Part shown: piece by piece, positions 8,048 through 15,903 of the stretch
How positions within the stretch are numbered: the first letter of the stretch is position 1
Layout of the letters: each line of letters starts with the position of its first letter
NCBI GenBank assembly: GCA_035267045.1
Contig: DATFMH010000147.1
Location: 1-64,000, forward strand
Direction of reading: 5' to 3'
Source of the DNA: DATFMH01 sp035267045
Lineage (GTDB): Bacteria > Bacteroidota > Rhodothermia > Balneolales > DATFMH01
Length of the DNA: 64,000 nt
Position numbers and translations under genes: made by a program
The notes under the pieces: model-generated
The model's database searches: none
What the model was told of the DNA's origin: nothing
What the model saw: the letters and a program-made list of their open reading frames with translations, nothing else

Positions 8048-8388
8048 TAAATATGGTGATCGATTCTATGTAAAATTATTTAATATTATATCGATACTTT
8101 TCATACACTTATACAATTGATAGAAAATTAATTTATAAAATGCATATAAGTGTATGTATTAGTACTTTATAAAATTTTTTATTTAAAGATTGATTGATTT
8201 ATATGTTACATAAATTATCAATACGAATTTAATGTTACTATAATGTCAAATAACAGTTTAAATGTTATTTCGTAAACAATAATAGATAAATTGAGTAATT
8301 TAAAATCAAAATAATAAACAGGATATGTTCGGCAAAAATCACATATTCCGATTTTAATTATTATATCAGGGAGTTAAAAATATTTTAT
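8048..8388. other. AT-rich divergent promoter region
   Basis: About 340 bp between pdxB (minus) and the phosphorylase gene (plus), very AT-rich and without a coding frame. It contains the 12-bp inverted repeat at 8102-8156. I could not assign a -7/-33 pair with confidence. Confidence 0.55.
8102..8156. promoter_or_regulatory. Perfect 12-bp inverted repeat, operator candidate
   Basis: CATACACTTATA (8102-8113) is exactly mirrored by TATAAGTGTATG (8145-8156), separated by 31 bp. Arm centres are about 43 bp apart, close to four helical turns. It sits about 60 bp upstream of pdxB and 230 bp upstream of the phosphorylase gene. It could be a looped operator, or a hairpin in the pdxB leader. Confidence 0.4.
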
Positions 8389-9723
8389 ATGCATGAGTAT
8401 AATATGGTCTCTTTGATCAGGAAAAAAAGAGACAGGGAAAAATTAACAAAGGAAGAGATAGAATTTATTATTAAAGCTTATACTGAGGACCGGATACCGG
8501 ACTATCAGATGAGCGCTTTTCTTATGGCTTCATTTCTGAATGGTATTAATGATGAAGAATCGGCAGCACTTACCAGCTCGATGCTCCATTCCGGGAAAGT
8601 ATTGGATTTATCCGATATTCCCGGTGTTAAAGTCGATAAACATTCGACGGGAGGGGTTGGAGATAAAGTATCACTCATACTGGCACCTGTTGTTGCCAGT
8701 TGCGGTGTCCCTGTACCGATGATATCGGGCCGTGGCCTTGGTCATACAGGCGGGACTCTGGACAAACTTGAATCCATAACCGGATTTAATGTGAATATTG
8801 ATCTGGCCAGATACTGTGAAATTCTCAAAAAACACAATATGGTAATGGCCGGTCAAACTGAAGAAATCGCACCGGCCGATAAACGAATTTATGCGCTCCG
8901 GGATGTCACCGCTACCGTAGAATGTATTCCACTTATTGCCAGTAGCATAATGAGTAAAAAGCTTGCTGAAGGTATTAATGCTTTGGTATTGGATGTAAAA
9001 TATGGGAGTGGTGCTTTTATGAAAACAAAAGAGGATGCCATAGAATTAGCAAAAACACTGGTTGGCATAGGAACGGATTTTGGTAAGGAGACGATTGCGT
9101 ATCTCACTAATATGAATGAACCACTGGGGTACAAGATCGGTAACTGGCTGGAAGTCGAGGAAAGCATAGATTGTCTGAAAGGGGACGGGCCGGACGATTT
9201 AATGACCGTTACTCATCAATTGGCCGGGACCATGATTTATTTAGGTGGAAAAGCGAGAACTATTGAAGATGGAATTATACAAAGTAAAGATAGTATAACT
9301 TCCGGCCGGGCTTATCAGAAGTTCGTCGATGACGTAAAAGAACAGGGGGGCAATGTTAGTTATGTCCAAAATCCGGAAACGTATCCAAAAGCAAAATATA
9401 AATTTGAAATAGAAGCGGAATCAAACGGCTATATTAGTGAAATGAAAGCTTTTGATTTCGGGTTGGCTTCCCTTGAACTGGGAGCAGGCCGTAGATCGAA
9501 AGAAGATGACATAGATCCGACAGCAGGAATAGTTTTGCATAAAAAAGTTGGTGACAACGTTAATAAAAGTGAAACAATCGTTACCTGTTATACGAACAAC
9601 AGGGAAGATGAGGTTAATGTACGCGAAATATTATCTAAAGCAATTAACATAACCGATAAGAAAATTGTATTACCAACTATGATTTCGCATAGAATCGATA
9701 AAGACGGTATATTGCAATTATAA
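8389..9723 (+). CDS. Pyrimidine-nucleoside (thymidine) phosphorylase
   Basis: The 444-aa enzyme phosphorolyses thymidine/uridine to the free base and (deoxy)ribose-1-phosphate. Motifs include KHSTGGVGDKVSL (phosphate loop), the family signature SGRGLGHTGGTLDKLES, SSIMSKKLAEG, and DVKYGSGAFMKT. It has the full three-domain length of Pdp/DeoA. Two starts are possible: ATG at 8389 or ATG at 8404, the latter giving MVSLIRKKRD, closer to the family's usual beginning. A weak AGGGAG lies at 8368-8373, nearer to 8389. Pdp and DeoA cannot be told apart here by eye. Confidence 0.93.
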   Translation: MHEYNMVSLIRKKRDREKLTKEEIEFIIKAYTEDRIPDYQMSAFLMASFLNGINDEESAALTSSMLHSGKVLDLSDIPGVKVDKHSTGGVGDKVSLILAPVVASCGVPVPMISGRGLGHTGGTLDKLESITGFNVNIDLARYCEILKKHNMVMAGQTEEIAPADKRIYALRDVTATVECIPLIASSIMSKKLAEGINALVLDVKYGSGAFMKTKEDAIELAKTLVGIGTDFGKETIAYLTNMNEPLGYKIGNWLEVEESIDCLKGDGPDDLMTVTHQLAGTMIYLGGKARTIEDGIIQSKDSITSGRAYQKFVDDVKEQGGNVSYVQNPETYPKAKYKFEIEAESNGYISEMKAFDFGLASLELGAGRRSKEDDIDPTAGIVLHKKVGDNVNKSETIVTCYTNNREDEVNVREILSKAINITDKKIVLPTMISHRIDKDGILQL

Positions 9724-9805
9724 GACCTTAGAGATACAATTAAATCAAAAGCTTGAAAGGTTATTTTTACAAGCAAAACAACACTAAAACGAGTTGGCAT
9801 ATATT

Positions 9806-10576
9806 ATGTGGAAAAGATTTGTCAGAGCTATTAAATCACTATTCGGCGGTCTGGTAAGTTCAATGGAAGATCCGAAGTTAATTCTCGAGCAGAATATCAG
9901 GGAATTGAATGATCAGGTTCCGAAAATGAATGAAAATATCGCAACTGTAAAAGCAAATGTGATGATGCTTCAGAAAGAAGTGAAGCGTTTTCAGGATGCG
10001 ATATCTCAATATACGAATAAGATCAAATCAGCTATTAAAGCTAACAGGGATGATATAGCTGAAAGCTATGCCTTGCAGCTTGAGAAGGCTAAAGAAAACC
10101 TTGCAAGCACATCAGAGCAGCTGGAATTTGCTCAAAAAGCGTATGAGAAAGCACTTCAGGTTAAGAAAGCGTTCATGCGTGAAAAAGACCGCAAGATCAG
10201 GGAAGCCAGAGAAGCACTCCGTGCAAGTGAGCGGTCGGAATGGCAGGCCAAAATCGCCGATACGCTTGAACAATTTGAGGTTGGCGGAATTGATGCCACC
10301 CATGATGAAATGATCAACCGGATAAATGAAGAATCGGCTAAAAATGAAGCCAGAATGGAATTGGCTCTCGATAGTATTGACACACAGGAAATGGAAATTG
10401 AAGTGAGCGCCGAGAAGATGAGAGCTTCCGAACTCGTCAAGCAATTCAAGATGGAGATGGAAGGTTCAGGTGATTCAGAGAAGAAGCCATTATTGGATAA
10501 AGAGAAGGAAAAAGAGAAAAAACAACAATCCGATGGCTCAGGTAAAACGATAGGTAAAGAAAAATCCAAATCCTGA
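9806..10576 (+). CDS. pspA: PspA/IM30 (ESCRT-III superfamily) membrane-stress protein
   Basis: A 256-aa, almost wholly helical protein. It opens with an amphipathic helix (MWKRFVRAIKSLFGGLVSSMEDP) followed by the PspA hallmark DPKLILEQNIRELND, then long coiled coil to about residue 210. PspA/Vipp1 proteins coat and remodel the inner membrane and share the ESCRT-III fold. The last ~35 residues form a charged, disordered tail (EKEKEKKQQ) ending in KTIGKEKSKS. I chose ATG 9806; the frame also offers TTG at 9794, but the ATG gives the canonical N-terminal helix. The stop overlaps the next gene's start (TGATG), indicating tight translational coupling. No pspF-type activator or PspB/C genes are nearby. 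Confidence 0.92.
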   Translation: MWKRFVRAIKSLFGGLVSSMEDPKLILEQNIRELNDQVPKMNENIATVKANVMMLQKEVKRFQDAISQYTNKIKSAIKANRDDIAESYALQLEKAKENLASTSEQLEFAQKAYEKALQVKKAFMREKDRKIREAREALRASERSEWQAKIADTLEQFEVGGIDATHDEMINRINEESAKNEARMELALDSIDTQEMEIEVSAEKMRASELVKQFKMEMEGSGDSEKKPLLDKEKEKEKKQQSDGSGKTIGKEKSKS

Positions 10577-11094
10577 TGGTAATGGATCAAAAAGAGTACG
10601 AGCAAATAAAAGAAGAGTATAAGACTCATTATCGCAAAGTAAAAGAATTGCGGAAAAGGCTGACAGAATTAAAACGTTCTGAACGGGTGAGTTCCGCAAT
10701 GGAACAAATGAATACCGATGATTTGCTGAACTCTTTTGATAATGTATTGCAGAGTTTTAAAGAAAAAGTTGCTATTGCCGAAGCCAGGCTTTCAGTTGCT
10801 CTCGACAATATTCTTCCCGATAATAAAACAGAACAGCAACCTGTAAAAGAGAGTACCGAGGAAGAAAAAGAAGAAGTTGTCAGAAAACAGAAGGCGCGCG
10901 AAACATTGAACATGCTAAAGAACGAGATGGGCATGTTGCACATGGAGATAGAAGAGAAAGCCAGGGAGTTGAACGCAACCAAAACAATCGGATCAGATGA
11001 GAGAGACCAATCAGCAGAATTTGATCGGGAATCGACTTCTGTAAAAAGGGGAAAAACGATAGGCAGGGATAAAAAGGATAAGGAGCATAAGTGA
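10576..11094 (+). CDS. Small coiled-coil protein with KTIG tail motifs (PspA partner candidate)
   Basis: A 172-aa, highly charged, helical protein of no family I recognise. Residues ~1-95 read as coiled coil (DQKEYEQIKEEYKTHYRKVK and onward), followed by an acidic linker and a second helix around 100-135. The tail carries two KTIG motifs, TKTIGSDERDQ and GKTIGRDKKDKEHK. The same motif ends PspA immediately upstream (GKTIGKEKSKS). It overlaps pspA (TGATG) and the next gene (TGATG), so the three are probably co-translated. Alternative start ATG at 10582. Inference: a soluble partner that binds the same target as the PspA tail. Confidence 0.75.
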   Translation: MVMDQKEYEQIKEEYKTHYRKVKELRKRLTELKRSERVSSAMEQMNTDDLLNSFDNVLQSFKEKVAIAEARLSVALDNILPDNKTEQQPVKESTEEEKEEVVRKQKARETLNMLKNEMGMLHMEIEEKARELNATKTIGSDERDQSAEFDRESTSVKRGKTIGRDKKDKEHK

Positions 11095-11963
11095 TGCCCG
11101 ACGATCAAAATGTAAATTATACGCGTGAAGCATTTTTGAACCCGATAAATCTCGGAGCGTTGTTGGTATGCACAATAACGGCATTTATTGTTAATGACGG
11201 TGGCTATTTGGCAGATGTAGTACTTAGCCTGTCATTTGGTATGGAATTGTTATACCTGGGAATCGTTCCTAATATGCCAAATTTTCGCAGATCGATTAAG
11301 ATAAAGAAACTTAAGGAACGTGATAAATCTCTGGAAGATAAAACATTGTTTAAGGATCTCGAACCAAAGAATCAGAAGAGGTTTCTTATCCTGAAACATC
11401 TCAGCAGGTTGATCAAACAGAATTTCGATAAGATGCCCTATACTTCTCAGGGAATGCTGGAAAGTGTGCATAAAAAAATAGAAGGCCTGTTATCGAATTA
11501 TTTGAATTTGCTTGATTTGAATAAAAAATACGGGGACCTTGTTCATTCGGATACGGAAAAGCAATTAAATATCAAGATTGAACGTGCAAAAGAAGATATT
11601 AAAACAGCAGATTCGGAGAGATTAAGAAGCATAAAATCGCGCAGACTGAAAATTTTAAGTAAACGCCTTGAAAAATTTAAATCTGCTCAGGAAAAATACG
11701 TAATATGTGAATCTCAATTGGAAACTATTGAGGACGCTGTTCGGTATATTTATGAACAGTCAATGACTATGAACGACCCGGAAGAATTAGGTTATCAATT
11801 GGATAATCTCCTGGCAGAAGTTGAAGAAACATCAAATATTATTCAGGATATTGAAAGTGATGTCCTTCCGCATTATAATCTTTTGGATCACGAAGAAGAT
11901 TTGCATGAAAAGGAGGATACTGATACTTCCGAGGTCAGTACCAAAAAAAGAGTTAAAGAATAA
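11094..11963 (+). CDS. Membrane-anchored coiled-coil protein in the PspA operon
   Basis: A 289-aa protein. An N-terminal hydrophobic region (about residues 18-62, NLGALLVCTITAFIV then ADVVLSLSFGMELLYLGIV) could form two transmembrane helices. The rest is cytoplasmic coiled coil with many Lys/Arg/Glu residues and an acidic end (HEEDLHEKEDTDTSE). I do not recognise the family. The start is ATG 11094, overlapping the upstream stop codon and preceded by AAGGAG at 11078-11083. Context suggests a membrane docking site for PspA or the coiled-coil partner, analogous in role, but not visibly in sequence, to PspB/PspC. Confidence 0.72.
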   Translation: MPDDQNVNYTREAFLNPINLGALLVCTITAFIVNDGGYLADVVLSLSFGMELLYLGIVPNMPNFRRSIKIKKLKERDKSLEDKTLFKDLEPKNQKRFLILKHLSRLIKQNFDKMPYTSQGMLESVHKKIEGLLSNYLNLLDLNKKYGDLVHSDTEKQLNIKIERAKEDIKTADSERLRSIKSRRLKILSKRLEKFKSAQEKYVICESQLETIEDAVRYIYEQSMTMNDPEELGYQLDNLLAEVEETSNIIQDIESDVLPHYNLLDHEEDLHEKEDTDTSEVSTKKRVKE

Positions 11964-11969
11964 ATTATT

Positions 11970-12758
11970 ATGAGTTCAAATCGGTTTGAAACCCTATTGC
12001 TTGATGTCGAAAATAATGTTGCCATTCTAACTATAAACCGACCAAAAAAGCTAAATGCTTTGAATAATCAGGTTCTGGATGAGTTGGATGCCGCTATTGA
12101 TGATATTGCTAAAAGAGATGACGTTCGAGGTGTAATTATTACGGGTTCCGGAGATAGAGCATTTGTAGCCGGAGCTGACATCGCTGAACTGGAGCAATTA
12201 AATGAAAAAACGGGACGCGAAGCATCTCGAAAAGGACAAGAAATTTTCTCAAAGATTGAAAACCTGGCAAAACCTGTTATAGCTGTTGTTAATGGTTATG
12301 CTTTAGGTGGCGGTTGTGAGTTGGCTATGGCATGCCACTTGCGTGTAGCAACTCAAAATGCAAAATTCGGACTTCCGGAAGTTGGATTGGGCTTGATTCC
12401 TGGTTACGGTGGAACACAACGTCTAACCAGACTCATCGGAAAGGGCCGTGCACTTGAAATGATATTAACAGCTAATCATGTGAATGCCGACCTGGCACTA
12501 GCCATGGGTTTGGTTAATAGACTGGCGGCTGATGGTCAGGGAATGAAGGAAGCAAATGAATTAATATCTGTTATATTAGGTAAAGGCCCTGTGGCAATTA
12601 AACAAGCAATCCAATCTGTACATGCAGCTTATGGCGACCCTGACAAGGGATTTAAACGTGAAGCTGAATTGTTTGGAGAATTATTTAATACAGAGGATTT
12701 TAAAGAAGGAACAAGTGCTTTTATGAATAAACGTTCACCAAACTTTACAGGTAAGTAA
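11970..12758 (+). CDS. Enoyl-CoA hydratase/isomerase family protein
   Basis: A 262-aa crotonase-fold protein that probably hydrates trans-2-enoyl-CoA (crotonase or 3-hydroxybutyryl-CoA dehydratase type). It has the CoA-binding and oxyanion motifs AFVAGADIAEL and ALGGGCELAMACH. Both catalytic glutamates are present, one in GGGCELAM and the other in FGLPEVGLGLIPGYGGTQRL. It begins 6 bp after the coiled-coil gene, so it is probably co-transcribed with the PspA genes; the functional link is unclear, perhaps membrane lipid turnover. Substrate not determinable. Confidence 0.92.
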   Translation: MSSNRFETLLLDVENNVAILTINRPKKLNALNNQVLDELDAAIDDIAKRDDVRGVIITGSGDRAFVAGADIAELEQLNEKTGREASRKGQEIFSKIENLAKPVIAVVNGYALGGGCELAMACHLRVATQNAKFGLPEVGLGLIPGYGGTQRLTRLIGKGRALEMILTANHVNADLALAMGLVNRLAADGQGMKEANELISVILGKGPVAIKQAIQSVHAAYGDPDKGFKREAELFGELFNTEDFKEGTSAFMNKRSPNFTGK

Positions 12759-12795
12759 TCATAAATTTGGAACCTCCGTCTAGTAAGGGAGTCAC

Positions 12796-14079
12796 ATGAT
12801 GAACGAGTGGCTCCTCATCATATTTACCATTTTATTAAGTGGCTTTTTTTCGGGCTCAGAGATAGCCTTTGTAACGGCTAACCGCCTGAAGCTTGAGATA
12901 AAAGCGCGTCAGAATACCCGTGGTGCACGCTATTTGAACCATTTTGTGCGTAACCCGGAAAAATTTTTGGCAACTACACTTGTCGGTAATAATATCGTCA
13001 ATGTAGTATATGCCACTCTCATGACGTTTTACCTGGTAGGTCCTATCCGTTCAGGTTTTCATGCCGTAATAGGCAGGTTTCCATCAGAATTCAGCATTTT
13101 GTTGATTCAAACAACAGTGGCATCGCTTATTATCATGCTGCTTGGTGAAATCCTGCCAAAGGCTATTTTTAGAATACACTCCGATTCGCTCATATATATT
13201 CTTTCGATCCCTTTGACGCTATGTAACTGGATTTTGAAACCGTTTATTGTGGTATCTAACGGGGCCTCTAAACTTCTGATCAAAATGTTTGGAGCCGAGT
13301 CTGATAGTGTGGAGCAGTTATTCCGTCGTCAGGATATCGAAATGATGCTCAGAGAATTACGGGAAGAAGGAGCCAATACGGATATTGACAAGGAAGATAC
13401 GGAGATACTGAATAACGTCCTCGAGCTTTCGAGCAAGAGGGTTAAGGATTCCATGATCCCAAGGACGGAAATCGTTGCTGTGGAAACGAACACTATTCTC
13501 GACGACGTCCTTAAAACATTTATCTCAAGCGGATTTTCTAAACTTCCGGTTTATAAAGATAGCATCGATGATATTATCGGAGTTGTATTTGCATATGACC
13601 TGTTTCTGAACCCCAAATCTCTTGATGAGCTTATACGGCCGGTTAAAATGGTGCCATCCTCACAAAAATCAAAAAACCTGTTACAGGAATTTCGGCAGTC
13701 TAAGATTTCGCTTGCTATAGTTATTGATGAATATGGTGGAACAGCCGGTATGGTTACCATCGAAGACCTTCTTGAAGAAGTTGTTGGGGATATACAGGAT
13801 GAATATGATACTGATGATAATATAATCAAGAAATTGACGGATGATTCATATGTAATCAGTGGTAACGTTGAATTGGAAGAAATGAATGAGAAATATCCGA
13901 ATATTAATATGCCTGATTCGACTTCGGAATATGAAACGATAGCGGGATATATCATTAATGAAATCGGACGCATCCCAAAGGTGAACGAGGAAATAATTAT
14001 TGGTCATCATAAGTTCATAATCAGTAAGGCGACTCCGTCAAAAATTGATACAGTCAAAATGATAATAGTAGATAAATAG
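12796..14079 (+). CDS. CNNM/CorC-HlyC-type CBS-domain membrane protein
   Basis: A 427-aa protein with DUF21/CNNM architecture. N-terminal transmembrane region (residues ~1-140) with the GFFSGSEIAFVTANRLKLE motif; cytoplasmic CBS pair (~200-330) including VKDSMIPRTEIVAVE, LPVYKDSIDDIIGVV and AIVIDEYGGTAGMVTIEDLLEEVVGDIQDE; and a C-terminal CorC_HlyC domain (~345-425) with EYETIAGYI. Family members are linked to magnesium or cobalt efflux; the old haemolysin name is misleading. A GGGAG at 12787-12791 fits either ATG 12796 or the adjacent ATG 12799 (better spacing). It follows the hydratase gene by 37 bp. Confidence 0.93.
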   Translation: MMNEWLLIIFTILLSGFFSGSEIAFVTANRLKLEIKARQNTRGARYLNHFVRNPEKFLATTLVGNNIVNVVYATLMTFYLVGPIRSGFHAVIGRFPSEFSILLIQTTVASLIIMLLGEILPKAIFRIHSDSLIYILSIPLTLCNWILKPFIVVSNGASKLLIKMFGAESDSVEQLFRRQDIEMMLRELREEGANTDIDKEDTEILNNVLELSSKRVKDSMIPRTEIVAVETNTILDDVLKTFISSGFSKLPVYKDSIDDIIGVVFAYDLFLNPKSLDELIRPVKMVPSSQKSKNLLQEFRQSKISLAIVIDEYGGTAGMVTIEDLLEEVVGDIQDEYDTDDNIIKKLTDDSYVISGNVELEEMNEKYPNINMPDSTSEYETIAGYIINEIGRIPKVNEEIIIGHHKFIISKATPSKIDTVKMIIVDK

Positions 14080-14150
14080 GAAACTTTTATTCTGCTAATA
14101 AGTATAAGAGATCATATCTCAGTTTGGGTTAATAGCTAAAATAAAAGAAT

Positions 14151-15863
14151 ATGTACGAACACTATCCGGCATGGGCCCGTGAATTGGCCTACAGATATTT
14201 CAGTAAAACGATTAATCAGTTCATTCTTCACGGTAATGTCCGTGATTTCACTAATCTGAAAAATGAGAGTGGAACGGATTTTATCCGGTTAAAGACATTC
14301 CTTTTTGATGAATTATTCGGATCCCGTGATATCGTTCTTTTCTATGACCGTTCTTCGGGGATTCAGTTTCGGGATAAAAAAAGTATGACGGATTTTAACA
14401 GGGCCTTATCGGGATATGACAGCCTGGTGGGTACCGAATATCAGAAAAAGATGCCTAAGGACCCTGTTCGTGTTTTCTCTTTACTGGAAAATTATTTCAG
14501 GATTCGTCTGGGCGAAAATAAAAGCATTGCCGTTATCATCGATTATGCGGAAACGATTATACCAATGGCTGAAGGCGGCATGTCAAGTCCGGACGACCGC
14601 ACAGCTCTTGTGTACTTACAACGATGGGCACATGATCCACTGTTTCTGGCATCTGATTTTTCGACGGTTCTATTGACAGAAAATCTGAATGACCTGAACC
14701 GGAATCTTATTCAAAGCCCGTATACAGCTGAAATAAGGATCGATTTGCCGGACGAGGAACAACGTATTGCATACATTAAGAGTTATTGCAGCGAGGTGGA
14801 GTACAAACAGATTTGTGAAGTTCCCGTAAATGTGTTGGCTCAACAAACTGCCGGTCTGAGTTACATCAACCTGGAGAGCTTATTGGCCAATGCCCGTGAA
14901 AACAAGACGATCATAACTTTCGATCAACTCATCAGGAATAAAAAAGAGTTGATTGAAGCGGAGGCGTATGGCCTTCTGGAATTTGTAGAGACAAAGTATA
15001 ACCTGGATGCGGTTGCCGGACATAAACAGGTGAAAAACCATCTTCGGGAAGCATCTAAAGCACTTAAAAACGGCCGGCATGATGTTATGCCTATGGGATA
15101 CCTGATCTGCGGACCGGTCGGTACCGGGAAAACATTCATGATTACTTGTTTTGCAGGTGAAGTGGGAGTGCCCATGGTGAAGCTGAAAAATTTCAGGAGT
15201 CAGTGGCAGGGGGTAACGGAAGGGAACCTTGAAAAAATTCTTCATCTGTTGAAGGCTATGGCTCCTGTCGCTGTCATGATCGATGAAGCTGATGCTTACC
15301 TGGGCAACCGGGATACCAGCGGTGACAGTGGTGTTTCGAGTCGTGTTTTTGCACAGATTGCTCAATTTATGAGTAATACGGATAACAGGGGACGTGTCAT
15401 ATGGTTCCTCATGACTGCCCGGCCTGATCTCATGCCGGTCGATTTAAAAAGGCAAGGCCGGGCCGAAGAACACCTGGCTCTTTTTCATCCTTCAACAGAA
15501 GAAGAACGAACGGAATTATTTGTGGCTATGAAAAAGAAAACAGGTTTACAAATGACAGAAGATGTGGTTCCCAAAATCATAAAAAAGGGAACCAAAACAT
15601 TTTCAGGTGCCGATATGGAAGCGGCTCTTACCCGCGCCAAATTCAAAGCGGCCGCCATAGGGCAGAGTAAAGTCACCCCGGAGCTATTGGAAGAAGTGCT
15701 TAATGATTTCATCCCCCCGACTTACCCCGAAGAGATAGAGTTGCAAACCCTGACAGCTGTTTTGGAATGTACATCCCGTGAAGTATTACCGGAAACGTAT
15801 CGTTCTATGAACCGTGGAGAGATCACACAGAAAGTGGAAGAGTTAAAAATCATGGTAGGGTGA
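14151..15863 (+). CDS. Two-module AAA+ ATPase (Ycf46-like)
   Basis: A 570-aa protein. The C-terminal module is a complete AAA+ domain: GPVGTGKT Walker A (321-328), VAVMIDEAD Walker B (373-381), a sensor-1 strand with Thr rather than Asn (WFLMTARPDLM), Arg residues in DLKRQGRAEEH, and the small domain FSGADMEAALTRAKFKA. The N-terminal ~270 residues resemble a degenerate AAA module, with FILHGNVRD and VAVIIDYAET where a Walker B would be but no P-loop. This layout resembles Ycf46-type ATPases. It closes the run that begins with pspA, 71 bp after the CBS protein. Inference: it may disassemble or remodel PspA polymers, as Vps4 does ESCRT-III; nothing in the sequence proves the link. Confidence 0.88.
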   Translation: MYEHYPAWARELAYRYFSKTINQFILHGNVRDFTNLKNESGTDFIRLKTFLFDELFGSRDIVLFYDRSSGIQFRDKKSMTDFNRALSGYDSLVGTEYQKKMPKDPVRVFSLLENYFRIRLGENKSIAVIIDYAETIIPMAEGGMSSPDDRTALVYLQRWAHDPLFLASDFSTVLLTENLNDLNRNLIQSPYTAEIRIDLPDEEQRIAYIKSYCSEVEYKQICEVPVNVLAQQTAGLSYINLESLLANARENKTIITFDQLIRNKKELIEAEAYGLLEFVETKYNLDAVAGHKQVKNHLREASKALKNGRHDVMPMGYLICGPVGTGKTFMITCFAGEVGVPMVKLKNFRSQWQGVTEGNLEKILHLLKAMAPVAVMIDEADAYLGNRDTSGDSGVSSRVFAQIAQFMSNTDNRGRVIWFLMTARPDLMPVDLKRQGRAEEHLALFHPSTEEERTELFVAMKKKTGLQMTEDVVPKIIKKGTKTFSGADMEAALTRAKFKAAAIGQSKVTPELLEEVLNDFIPPTYPEEIELQTLTAVLECTSREVLPETYRSMNRGEITQKVEELKIMVG

Positions 15864-15903
15864 TTTCAGATATCAGTCAGCAGTTAACAATAAAGCTATA
15901 ACA

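Noticed and set aside
10112..11108. Three long minus-strand frames of 110-159 aa opposite pspA and its neighbour
   Set aside because: Serine/leucine-rich translations of this kind are the expected antisense of Lys/Glu/Arg-rich coiled-coil genes.
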